A DNA stretch of 64,000 nt from Candidatus Zixiibacteriota bacterium (lineage in GTDB: Bacteria > Zixibacteria > MSB-5A5 > GN15 > FEB-12), in the NCBI GenBank assembly GCA_040756055.1, contig JBFLZR010000004.1:124001-188000 (forward strand), in the 5' to 3' direction. A program made the position numbers and the translations under genes. Under the pieces are notes generated by a model. The model saw nothing but the letters and a program-made list of their open reading frames with translations, made no database searches and was not told the DNA's origin. Shown piece after piece: positions 44,074-51,576 of the stretch (its first letter is position 1; every line of letters begins with the position of its first letter).

Positions 44074-44140
44074 GATGGTAGGCGTTTGATTGATCAAACG
44101 CATCACACCATCAAGCCCTCGATCCCCGTAGCCTCACGCC
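44074..44140 (+). repeat. 67-bp direct repeat, copy B
   Basis: Copy of 43829-43895, 245 bp downstream. The hairpin loop changes from TT to TG, and three other positions differ by T to C. Confidence 0.88.
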
Positions 44141-44187
44141 GTGCCGTGAAATGCATGTCTTAAAGTGGCACGACTGTGCGACGAGTC

Positions 44188-44207
44188 ATTCCGTTGAAAA
44201 ACGGAAT
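44188..44207. repeat. ATTCCGTT/AACGGAAT hairpin
   Basis: Perfect 8-bp arms around GAAA, followed by GCGACC/GGTCGC arms at 44219-44234. The GTCATTCCG...CGGAATCCAG form resembles a common dispersed bacterial spacer repeat. Confidence 0.65.
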
Positions 44208-44320
44208 CCAGTCACACGCGACCAGGTGGGTCGCGTCTTGCTGGACCCCCGCCCGCCACCGGCGGATTGGGAAATTTTCGCGGGGGTGATTAGAGGCGCG
44301 GAGGTGATTTGAAAAAATAT

Positions 44321-44365
44321 GGCGGGTTCGAATCCCGATTGAATCGGGACTGATGCGGACCCGCC
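44321..44365 (-). repeat. Nested palindrome, GGCGGGTT family
   Basis: Near-identical to 23571-23615: GGCGGGTTCGAATCCCGATT, then AATCGGGAC and CGGACCCGCCC. The foot is degenerate (AAGGG on the minus strand). Confidence 0.8.
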
Positions 44366-44372
44366 CTTGTAC

Positions 44373-45191
44373 TCAGTGCATAAATCCGATCGAGAGGCCG
44401 AAACGGTACGGGCCCATGACGTGGTTTCCGGTTGTATTCTCCCAGGTCCACCCATCCTGGAACAAATCGGTGATAGTCTCATTGGCGACCGGCGACGCAA
44501 AATCGCCATAGAGCGTGACCACAATCGGACTCTTCGAATCACGGCCCAGAATGAAGTCAACACCAAGCAGGAAAGTCGGGCCGGCGATTGTGCCGCTGTC
44601 GCCTCCCCAGGTCTTGGTGCGGTCGGCAGTCATGTAGTCGGCTTTCCAGGCGTAGAAACCGAATCCTGCTCCCGCCCAGGGGCGCATGCCCTTACTGAGA
44701 ATTCCGTATTTGACGCCGACTCTTAAGCCGGTCGTCTGCATATAAAAATAAGCGTCTTCTTCGAACGGGCCGATATAATGGCTTTCGTAATCGGTCATTT
44801 CGTAGACCCAGAAACTTTCGCTGTATTCACCCGCGACGCCCACCTGTTTGCGGTAGGTGTAAAAGTTGCCGTCGAAAAACAGCCGCATCGACGGGCTCAA
44901 ATTGTAGTCGATGCCCAGACCGAAACCGTAGGGGCTTTCGATCGGGTTCATGTCGCCGAATTCTTCGGTCACCGGCAAAAGAGCGGTGCTGACTTTGCCG
45001 CTCATGAGCAAGCCACCGAAACTGAACTGCCATTTTTTTGAGTCGAATGATGACTTTATCGTGGGAGTGTCACCGGGGTTTTCATCGATCTGAGCCGAGA
45101 CAGACATACCAGTGGACAGGACGATCACAAAAGAGATTGCCAGAACACAGGCAAACCGGAATGCGGCTGTTAGAGGTCTCACGTGTTGCAT
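44373..45191 (-). CDS. Predicted outer-membrane beta-barrel protein
   Basis: A 272-residue protein with a signal peptide (about 1-34, ending SVSAQ). The mature chain alternates in the manner of transmembrane beta strands (WQFSFGGLLMSGKVSTAL, GFGLGIDYNLSPSMRLFFDGNFYTYRK in parts, LRVGVKYGILSKGMRPWAGAGFGFYAW) and ends in YRFGLSIGFMH, close to the usual aromatic-terminated last strand though the final residue is His. Similar to OmpA/OprF-type small barrels in form; specific function unknown. The 3' end lies next to a GGCGGGTT repeat. Confidence 0.78.
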   Translation of the reverse strand: MQHVRPLTAAFRFACVLAISFVIVLSTGMSVSAQIDENPGDTPTIKSSFDSKKWQFSFGGLLMSGKVSTALLPVTEEFGDMNPIESPYGFGLGIDYNLSPSMRLFFDGNFYTYRKQVGVAGEYSESFWVYEMTDYESHYIGPFEEDAYFYMQTTGLRVGVKYGILSKGMRPWAGAGFGFYAWKADYMTADRTKTWGGDSGTIAGPTFLLGVDFILGRDSKSPIVVTLYGDFASPVANETITDLFQDGWTWENTTGNHVMGPYRFGLSIGFMH

Positions 45192-45449
45192 CTCAACGCC
45201 TTTCAGTTAAGCAAGGTTGTTAAACGATACCATCATTATCGACATAGTTGTCATTAGGGTTGATAGGACAAAGGTGTGATTTTTCTTGATTTTTGTTCAA
45301 ATGTGAACTTTGGGGAAAGTCGTCGGATTTGTTTGTGTCGCTGTGGGTTGCGCGGCACGGCGGCCGGGTGGCAGGAGACTGATCCCGCCTCTGGCGGGAC
45401 TGCCCTATGTTTACCGCGGGTTGCTCGGAAACCTGTCGGTCATTTCGGA
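45192..45449. other. Spacer with one palindromic element
   Basis: It includes the 45370 repeat and the leader of the beta-barrel gene (GAAAGG site, 10 nt before the ATG). No gene or clear promoter was seen. Confidence 0.5.
45370..45407 (-). repeat. Nested hairpin, GGCAGGAG family
   Basis: Copy of 43758-43795 with one changed internal base; the minus-strand foot reads ATAGGG rather than GTAGGG. Confidence 0.82.
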
Positions 45450-45986
45450 TCAGCCTTTCGTAATGGCGCGCACGGATAGATCCGATACGTGTTTTTTAAC
45501 CGCGTCGATGAAGGCACGGTAGTCGCCATCGGTGACAGCATCGCGGGAGATAATAATGGCCGTGATCGGTGACACGAAGATGTAGGTCCGATCGTCGAGT
45601 TCATCGATGCGATGGATACCAGCCCACTTTATTTCAGTACTGATCTCTTCAGAGGCGGCGTTGATACCTGTCTCGGTAATAACCAGGGTGCTGCTTCGGG
45701 ATTCGCGGTCTCCTTCGCGTTCGTGATATAACTTGACGCAGTTTTTTATATAGCTCCGGTGGGCCAGGAAGTCCAGGACGATCAGGGCAAGAACAGACAG
45801 AACGCACCAGGAGAGGGTGGCGTGGAGACCCCTGTGACGAAAGAGGGCAAAGTAGAGTAATGTGAATGTCACAGCGAACAAGGCGAGGTTTTTCAGCCGG
45901 GACCGGCGGAGGGTTTTTGACCGGGTGTAGATGTATCCGGCGAAGGCTCGGATATCATCGGCTGTTGTGTTGAAGGTTAGGTGCAT
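45450..45986 (-). CDS. YcxB-like membrane protein
   Basis: From ATG 45986 the protein has 178 residues; the frame extends to 46058 over the previous gene but lacks support there. Two hydrophobic segments (LALFAVTFTLLYFALF and ATLSWCVLSVLALIVLDFLA) are followed by a soluble C-terminal part (TLVITETGINAASEEISTEIKWAGIHRIDEL...YIFVSPITAIIISRDAV) matching the YcxB-like domain. The function of this family is unknown. Confidence 0.75.
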   Translation of the reverse strand: MHLTFNTTADDIRAFAGYIYTRSKTLRRSRLKNLALFAVTFTLLYFALFRHRGLHATLSWCVLSVLALIVLDFLAHRSYIKNCVKLYHEREGDRESRSSTLVITETGINAASEEISTEIKWAGIHRIDELDDRTYIFVSPITAIIISRDAVTDGDYRAFIDAVKKHVSDLSVRAITKG

Positions 45987-46030
45987 AATTGTTGCCTGGC
46001 TGTTCTCAAGAATCAGATTTTCTGTCGAGA

Positions 46031-47014
46031 CTATGGCCTGATCGACAGTGATTCCCACCTGAGAGTGTATTCGTTCGATAGAGTCGTTTCAACTTCATAT
46101 ACGATTGAATCCGGAGTGAGATAAAATCGCGTTACCTGCTGAGGTTCAGAGTAATCGGTGAGGACCGAGTTTTCATCGGTGACCGGGTCGTACCGCCAGA
46201 TATTTTCAGAGGCGGTGTTGAAAGGAGCGCCAAGACCTAAGTAATAAATCGGGGATTCACTACTCGCACATTGCGGAGCGTGCCAAAAGAAGGGGATTGA
46301 TTTGAGCTCAGTCGCGGTGTGTCGATCAAGGTCATATCTAATGAGTGCTGCGCTCTCCATGGACCTGTCAAGTCGGCTGGCCAGCACGCTCCTTCCGTCT
46401 AGTGAAAAGACCGGTTCGAGGGTCATTGGTATCGAAGCTACCACGGGCATACTATCGGAACATGTCATACACCTCACTACGGTTTTTGTGTGCGTCATAG
46501 CGATTTCACCTGTGGAGCTGTCGACAGGATCCATGTAAACCACAAGTGAATCTTTCATTTTAAACATTCCAAAGGTCAACACTGTTTTCCAGTCATTATT
46601 CGGGCTTTTCACATCCACCGAATGAAGGCTTGTCCTAGCACCTTGTCGCTGCAGGTCGAATAGGAGCAGTTCGGAAAGAGCTGGGGAATCGTCGAAATTC
46701 GGCACCGTAACAATTGCCAGCGTAACGCTGTCATGGAATGTGCAATAGAGCATGCTGTCCGGCAATTGGCAGAGATTACGAAACCCGGATTGCTTGAGAT
46801 CCAGTATCTCTACCAACCTGGTTTCCATGATCGGTGCATTCTTTCGTTCCATTCTGCTCTTGCCGCAATTCTTGATTTCAAGGACACCGTACTTAAGATC
46901 AGGTGAAATCTCTCGTAAATATTCATACCGCAGAATGGAATCACTATCACCTGTTTGCGCGAGGCCCGAAACGGCAATCACAAGGACAGTAAGAAATGCA
47001 ACTAGAGTCTTCAT
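46031..47014 (-). CDS. Exported protein of unknown function
   Basis: A 327-residue protein with a signal peptide (MKTLVAFLTVLVIAVSGLAQ) and a GGGAGAGG site before the ATG. The mature part reads as a beta-propeller-like chain (YGVLEIKNCGKSRM, SVDVKSPNNDWKTVLTFGMFKMKD, PVFSLDGRSVLASRLDRS, RYDLDRHTATELKSIPFFWHAP), with TolB-like SLDGRSV-type turns, but no clear repeat count. No family assigned. It lies 67 nt after the polytopic membrane protein gene. Confidence 0.68.
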   Translation of the reverse strand: MKTLVAFLTVLVIAVSGLAQTGDSDSILRYEYLREISPDLKYGVLEIKNCGKSRMERKNAPIMETRLVEILDLKQSGFRNLCQLPDSMLYCTFHDSVTLAIVTVPNFDDSPALSELLLFDLQRQGARTSLHSVDVKSPNNDWKTVLTFGMFKMKDSLVVYMDPVDSSTGEIAMTHTKTVVRCMTCSDSMPVVASIPMTLEPVFSLDGRSVLASRLDRSMESAALIRYDLDRHTATELKSIPFFWHAPQCASSESPIYYLGLGAPFNTASENIWRYDPVTDENSVLTDYSEPQQVTRFYLTPDSIVYEVETTLSNEYTLRWESLSIRP

Positions 47015-47081
47015 TACCTCTCCCTCAGTTTTCTTTAGGTTTTACAAACTTGCGACGTAATCTTCTTGCCTCCCCACACGC

Positions 47082-48215
47082 TCACTCCGCCGTGTCGGCG
47101 GCGTTTTCGATCGGGGGATTGACGTGCTCTTCCTCGAAGAACAGCGGCTTTTCATCGGAGATGCGGTAATCATCTTTGATATATCGAATAGCCACATAAG
47201 TACGAGCCTGTGCGGTCGCGATAGTGGCCATGAAGTAGCCCAAAATAGACGCGAAAATCAAAAACAGCATGAAGGCCATAAGATACCCGGCCGGTTCGCT
47301 GGTGCCGCCGTACGCCCATCGGGTGAGCGAGACACCAAAATCCACACCGGGGAAAATGTTGAAAGTCTCGCGGGCGAGGTCGGCTTTGACCGGAAGGTGC
47401 GACAGGCCGGAACGAATCAGGCGCTCCATCCTCTCCCCCCCGCCGATCTGAGCGGACCATCCGATAAACTGCACCGCGCGATAACAGAAATAGGCATAGA
47501 CAAAGCTGAAGATTTTCGCGGCGACGATAGAATAGGCGGTGTATATGCCCCAGCGGATGGGCTGGCGGATTAAAGTCGAGAAGGTTTCCAGAATCGCCGT
47601 GAAAGCTTCGCCGTGACGCTCGGAGGCGGCCACTGCCGGCAACAGCAGCACCGAAAGACTGAAGACGAAGAAGATGAACACGGTGAAGATGGCGACCATG
47701 AAGCCGGGGAACACGAAAGTGAGAGCGTAGAGCCAGTCGCCAATGAAGGGGATGCGTCCGATGAGTCCGATGATGACGAAGAGCAGGACGATAAAGAGCA
47801 TGAAGACGACGATGGCGAGTTCGGACAGGAAGATCTGGCCTAAGCGCCGGAGGCTGAAGCGGATGGCGCCGATGGCCGAGAAGAAGCGGTTGCCGCGGAC
47901 AGCCTCGATATCGATAGCGGCCACCCCGAATATGCCCATCATGAGGGCGAGAATGGTCAGCACCACACCGGCGGAGAAGATTATCTGCGCGATCAGAGTC
48001 GTGTAGGCGAATTTGTAAAACGGCGCGAAGCCAAAGACCGACCAGACATAGCCGAGCGGTTCACCATCGACAGCCAGCGCGATATAGGTAAAGATATCGT
48101 AGACCACCAGGCCGAGGCAGATGAAGAAGGTCATGGTGAGTATCTTCTTGGCGGACATAGCCCTGGCCGGCGACTTGAGAACATCGATAAAGCTGAAATC
48201 GGGGGGCTGTTCCAT
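47082..48215 (-). CDS. Polytopic inner-membrane protein
   Basis: From ATG 48215 this protein has 377 residues; the frame runs to 48251 without better evidence. About seven hydrophobic helices are visible (ILTMTFFICLGLVVYDIFTY, TTLIAQIIFSAGVVLTILALMM, LFIVLLFVIIGLIG, FVFPGFMVAIFTVFIFFVFS, YLMAFMLFLIFASILGYFM and others). The tail is acidic and cytoplasmic. The SPARAMSAKKILTM start and the IRQPIRWGIYTAYS block suggest a family of unknown-function envelope proteins. It follows the TGS GTPase after 63 nt. Confidence 0.7.
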   Translation of the reverse strand: MEQPPDFSFIDVLKSPARAMSAKKILTMTFFICLGLVVYDIFTYIALAVDGEPLGYVWSVFGFAPFYKFAYTTLIAQIIFSAGVVLTILALMMGIFGVAAIDIEAVRGNRFFSAIGAIRFSLRRLGQIFLSELAIVVFMLFIVLLFVIIGLIGRIPFIGDWLYALTFVFPGFMVAIFTVFIFFVFSLSVLLLPAVAASERHGEAFTAILETFSTLIRQPIRWGIYTAYSIVAAKIFSFVYAYFCYRAVQFIGWSAQIGGGERMERLIRSGLSHLPVKADLARETFNIFPGVDFGVSLTRWAYGGTSEPAGYLMAFMLFLIFASILGYFMATIATAQARTYVAIRYIKDDYRISDEKPLFFEEEHVNPPIENAADTAE

Positions 48216-48278
48216 ACAATCAAAAAAGAGCAAAGACGTACGCGATGTCAAGTAATAAAGATATGGAAACCGGCCGGC

Positions 48279-49274
48279 CTAAACGTGGAATTCGAGGACA
48301 TCGCCGTCGGAGAGGATGAAATCTTTCTGCACGCGTTGACCATCGAATTTCCCTTCGCCCCACACTTTGGCGTATTTCATTTTCTGAGCGAAGTCTTTGT
48401 GGAGGGTCATGGCCGCTTCTTCAACGCTTCCGCCGATGCGCAGGATGATGGGGTCTTTGTAGTCTGGGTCGTGGCCTATCGGTTTGGTGTAGACGCGAAT
48501 GACGCCGAGAGCGTCGTATACCGCTCGTTTGAAAGCGCTGAGGCTGTCATCATCGATGATTGATGTAGCCACCATGGCGAAATCGGGGAACATCTCTTTC
48601 AGTTTGGCGCGTTTGGAGCCATCCTCGTCTTCATATTCTTTGTGCGCGCATATAATGGTCTTCTTGTAGGCGTAGCGAGGGTCCTCGGGTCTTTCGGTAA
48701 CCTGTGGTTTCAGGATGATGCGTTTTTCGTCGAGCTTCTCGATGATAAACTTGAGGTCCGCGATCATATTCTTGGACTCGAGGTCAGCCACCAGCACGAC
48801 CACATCGCAGTTACGAATAAGCCCAGAAAGGTAGTTTTCGTAAGATTCGGCGGAGATGGGCGGGGTGTCGATGAGCTGTATCTGGATGGTTTCGAAGACC
48901 ATCATGCCGGTCAGAGGTTCGCGGGTCGTGAAGGGATAATCGGCAACTAGCGGTTTGGCGGCGGTGAGGCTTTCGAGCAGGGAGGATTTGCCGGCATTTG
49001 GAGCTCCGATGAGGATGGCCTGCCCGGCGCCTTCTTTTTCGATGTGGTCCTGGGCGGTCGCCTGCCGGGCGCCGTGGCTTTTCTCGCCGCCTTCAATCTG
49101 CTTTTTCAATTTAGAGATTTTGGTCTTCATGTCGGCCTGGAGCTTGTCGGTGCCCTTGTGCTTGGGCATCATGGCCAGAAGTTCCTCGGCCAAGCGCAGC
49201 TTCTCGCGGGGGTCCTTTTCGTTTTTGAACTCCCGTTCGAGTTCATAGTATTGTGGGGGCAGGTTAGCCGGCAT
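48279..49274 (-). CDS. OBG/DRG-type GTPase with C-terminal TGS domain
   Basis: A 331-residue translation-factor-class GTPase. An N-terminal helical region (about 1-85) precedes the G domain: G1 [12 protein letters not shown]2 region [10 protein letters not shown]3 DTPP in place of DTPG, and a G4 that is not standard (IICAHK in place of NKxD). The C-terminal TGS domain has [20 protein letters not shown] and [17 protein letters not shown]. The layout resembles DRG proteins of archaea and eukaryotes more than bacterial Obg (which has an N-terminal glycine-rich fold). Ribosome association is inferred. Confidence 0.82.
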   Translation of the reverse strand: MPANLPPQYYELEREFKNEKDPREKLRLAEELLAMMPKHKGTDKLQADMKTKISKLKKQIEGGEKSHGARQATAQDHIEKEGAGQAILIGAPNAGKSSLLESLTAAKPLVADYPFTTREPLTGMMVFETIQIQLIDTPPISAESYENYLSGLIRNCDVVVLVADLESKNMIADLKFIIEKLDEKRIILKPQVTERPEDPRYAYKKTIICAHKEYEDEDGSKRAKLKEMFPDFAMVATSIIDDDSLSAFKRAVYDALGVIRVYTKPIGHDPDYKDPIILRIGGSVEEAAMTLHKDFAQKMKYAKVWGEGKFDGQRVQKDFILSDGDVLEFHV

Positions 49275-49349
49275 ATTGCAAGGTTAATAAATCTTGCTCG
49301 AGAACACAAGAGGCAGGTGTGGATGTAAAACGGGAGGGATTAGAACCGG

Positions 49350-50522
49350 TTAGCGGCCATGGTTGGCGACGATATCGGCGATGCACTGGCAGATATAGTC
49401 GATCTCGGGCAAACTCAGGCCGGGATAAAGGGGCAGAGTGACAACACGTCGTCCGGCATAAGCCGTGTTGGGCAGGTACTGCGGGGTCAGGCCAAGCAGC
49501 TCCTGGTAGTAGGAGAGTTCGAAGATCGGTTTGTAGTGGACGCCGCATTCAACGCCGCGCTCGGCCATCTTCTTTATGAAGGCGTTGCGGGTGATTCCCA
49601 GGCGTGACAGGTGCAGTTTGATGATGAACAGGTGCCAACCGTGCTTGTAATTCTTTTCCTCGACAGGGAGTTCGAAATATTCGGTTAAAGCATTGAGGTT
49701 CTTGACATAGCGGCGGGCGAGTTTTGCCCGCTTGGCCTGTTCTTTGCGAAAGACAGTCAACTGGCCCAGTCCAACGGCGGCGTGTAATTCGGACATGTTG
49801 GCTTTGAAACCCGGGTAGATGGCATCATACTCCCATTTGGCCGCTTTCTTGCGCTGGAAAGCGTTGGCAGTAAGACCGTGTCTGGCCATGAGTTTGACGA
49901 TATCCACAATCGCTTTGTGTTTTGACAGCACGATACCACCTTCGCCGCAGATAAGATTCTTGGTGGTGTGAAACGAAATAACGGCGGCATCGGTGTGAGT
50001 CGGCACCGGCTTGTTCTGGAAGAGGGCGCCGACAGAATGAGCGGCATCGGCCACCAGTGGTACGCGTTTGGTATCGCAGATCTTTTTGAGCATGCGGTAA
50101 TTGGCCGGGTAGCCGGCGATGTCGACGGGCATGACGGCGATTGTGCGGTGCGTTATTTTCCGGAAGACCTCATCGGGGTCGATATTCAGACTGTGCGGAT
50201 CGATATCGGCAAAGACCGGAATGGCGCCAGTGTTGAGAATAGCCTCAATGGTACCTACGAATGTAAACGGGGTGGTGACGACTTCTTTGCCGGGTTCACT
50301 TCCGATTGATGTCAGGACCAGTTCGAGCCCGGCGGTGGCGGAGGCTACCGCGGCGGCGTGCCGGGTCTTCATCAGCTTGGACATGGCGGTTTCGAAGGCG
50401 GCAATGTTCGGCCCGGGTGAAAGCCAGCCGGACCTCAGCGTATCGGTGACGTTCTTGATAGCTTTGGTCGAAACCTTAACGTCGTACAGGGGAATCTTCT
50501 TATTTGACTTTGCCTTTTTCAT
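49350..50522 (-). CDS. DegT/DnrJ/EryC1/StrS-family aminotransferase (copy 1)
   Basis: A 390-residue PLP-dependent sugar aminotransferase. The PLP lysine is Lys188 in ISFHTTKNLICGEGG, ADAAHSVGA holds the pyridine-nitrogen aspartate, and VVTTPFTFVGTIEAILNTGA is the family substrate loop. The C-terminal HWLFI-like HLFIIKLH, ERGVECGVHYKPIF and LPLYPGLS are typical. It probably transaminates a 3- or 4-keto nucleotide sugar. It is the last gene of the glycan cluster, overlapping the upstream glycosyltransferase by 23 nt. Confidence 0.93.
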   Translation of the reverse strand: MKKAKSNKKIPLYDVKVSTKAIKNVTDTLRSGWLSPGPNIAAFETAMSKLMKTRHAAAVASATAGLELVLTSIGSEPGKEVVTTPFTFVGTIEAILNTGAIPVFADIDPHSLNIDPDEVFRKITHRTIAVMPVDIAGYPANYRMLKKICDTKRVPLVADAAHSVGALFQNKPVPTHTDAAVISFHTTKNLICGEGGIVLSKHKAIVDIVKLMARHGLTANAFQRKKAAKWEYDAIYPGFKANMSELHAAVGLGQLTVFRKEQAKRAKLARRYVKNLNALTEYFELPVEEKNYKHGWHLFIIKLHLSRLGITRNAFIKKMAERGVECGVHYKPIFELSYYQELLGLTPQYLPNTAYAGRRVVTLPLYPGLSLPEIDYICQCIADIVANHGR

Positions 50523-51576
50523 GTATCAACCGTTCGTAGAGATCGGTCATCAGGTCGAGTGACTTTTCCCAGGTGTAATTCTGCTGGACGAACACGCGGC
50601 CGGAGGCACCCATTCTGTTTCTGAGGGCGGCGTCCTCAGCCAGCCTGATGATGGCTTCGGCCAGCCTGTCTACATCCTCTTTAGGTACTAAAATCCCCGT
50701 CTCACCATCAACTAAAACTTCAGACACCCCCCCGACATCGGAGGCGATCACCGGTCTTGAGCAGGCCGATGTTTCGAGCACTGCGACACCAAAGGCTTCG
50801 TTTCGCGAAGGCATGACCATAATGTGATGTTGTTCAATAAACAAGGGCATCTGGCTATGGGGAACGAAGCCAACGAATGCTACCGTGTCATTTAATCCAA
50901 GCCGGGATGACATTTCCTTTAGAAACTCGTTCAGCTCCCCCGTTCCGGCCACCGATAATTTTATCCGGGGGTTGGTTTGCCTCACCCTCACCATGGCTTC
51001 AAGCAAGACATCCGGACCGTACCGGTGATTGTGATTTTTTATAAAACACACTTTTATGGGAGGCGTAGCAGGTTCGGGATTTACCAGGCCCGGCAGGTCC
51101 ACACCGAACGGGATAACAGAAATCCTGTCTTTTGTTCGGGGAGCAATTTCAATCGCTATATCTTTCAAAAACTGACTGGTGGAGGTGATATGAGTCGCCG
51201 TGTTGATGATCCATCGCAGTAGCCGTCGTCTTACGAAACTTGTGGGGAATTCTATCAAGTCCGAGCCATAGACAGAAATGACGGTCGGTTCCACGCCTGC
51301 CATATTAGCCCAGAATCCGTAGCCTGTGGCATAATGGGCATGCACCAGATCCGGCTTGAAATCCCTGGTCTGTCTGACTGCGGCACGGGCCTGGGTGATA
51401 TAAGAGAACTTGCTGCGTCGCGGCAGGTTACACGTTTGCAGTCCCTCGATAGGGTCACCGCCGAGAGCAATAACCTTGACTTCGTACCCGCGTTCGGACA
51501 GGCCGCGTGCCCAACGGGTCAGATGCACCTGGACTTTCGATGCCCAGCCAAAGAGGACGATACGCCTGCTACCCAT
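50500..51576 (-). CDS. Glycosyltransferase family 4 protein
   Basis: A 358-residue GT-B enzyme. Its N-terminal half has VHAHYATGYGFWANMAG and SVYGSDLIEFP, paralogous to the protein at 3833-4906. The donor half has GTGELNEFLKEMSSRLGL, FVGFVPHSQMPL and the EAFGVAVLETSACSRPVIAS E-x7-E motif. Likely adds one sugar to the repeat unit made by this cluster. The start overlaps the upstream gene by 8 nt. Confidence 0.92.
   Translation of the reverse strand: MGSRRIVLFGWASKVQVHLTRWARGLSERGYEVKVIALGGDPIEGLQTCNLPRRSKFSYITQARAAVRQTRDFKPDLVHAHYATGYGFWANMAGVEPTVISVYGSDLIEFPTSFVRRRLLRWIINTATHITSTSQFLKDIAIEIAPRTKDRISVIPFGVDLPGLVNPEPATPPIKVCFIKNHNHRYGPDVLLEAMVRVRQTNPRIKLSVAGTGELNEFLKEMSSRLGLNDTVAFVGFVPHSQMPLFIEQHHIMVMPSRNEAFGVAVLETSACSRPVIASDVGGVSEVLVDGETGILVPKEDVDRLAEAIIRLAEDAALRNRMGASGRVFVQQNYTWEKSLDLMTDLYERLIHEKGKVK

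Larger units (their letters stand above)
43755..44372. other. Densest repeat cluster of the window
   Basis: The 618 bp contain no credible gene. They hold nine of the palindromic elements listed below, in both orientations, including a 67-bp direct duplication. GTAGGGACATTC (minus strand, 43813-43802) is a further GTAGG start without an obvious hairpin. Confidence 0.65.

Noticed and set aside
43758-44140. CRISPR array, from the closely packed repeats
   Set aside because: The repeats differ in sequence, lie in both orientations, have no regular spacing, and no cas gene is present.
44321-44367. tRNA gene suggested by a T-arm-like CGGGTTCGAATCCCG
   Set aside because: There is no acceptor stem, D-arm or anticodon arm around it; the sequence is a nested palindrome with a near copy at 23571.
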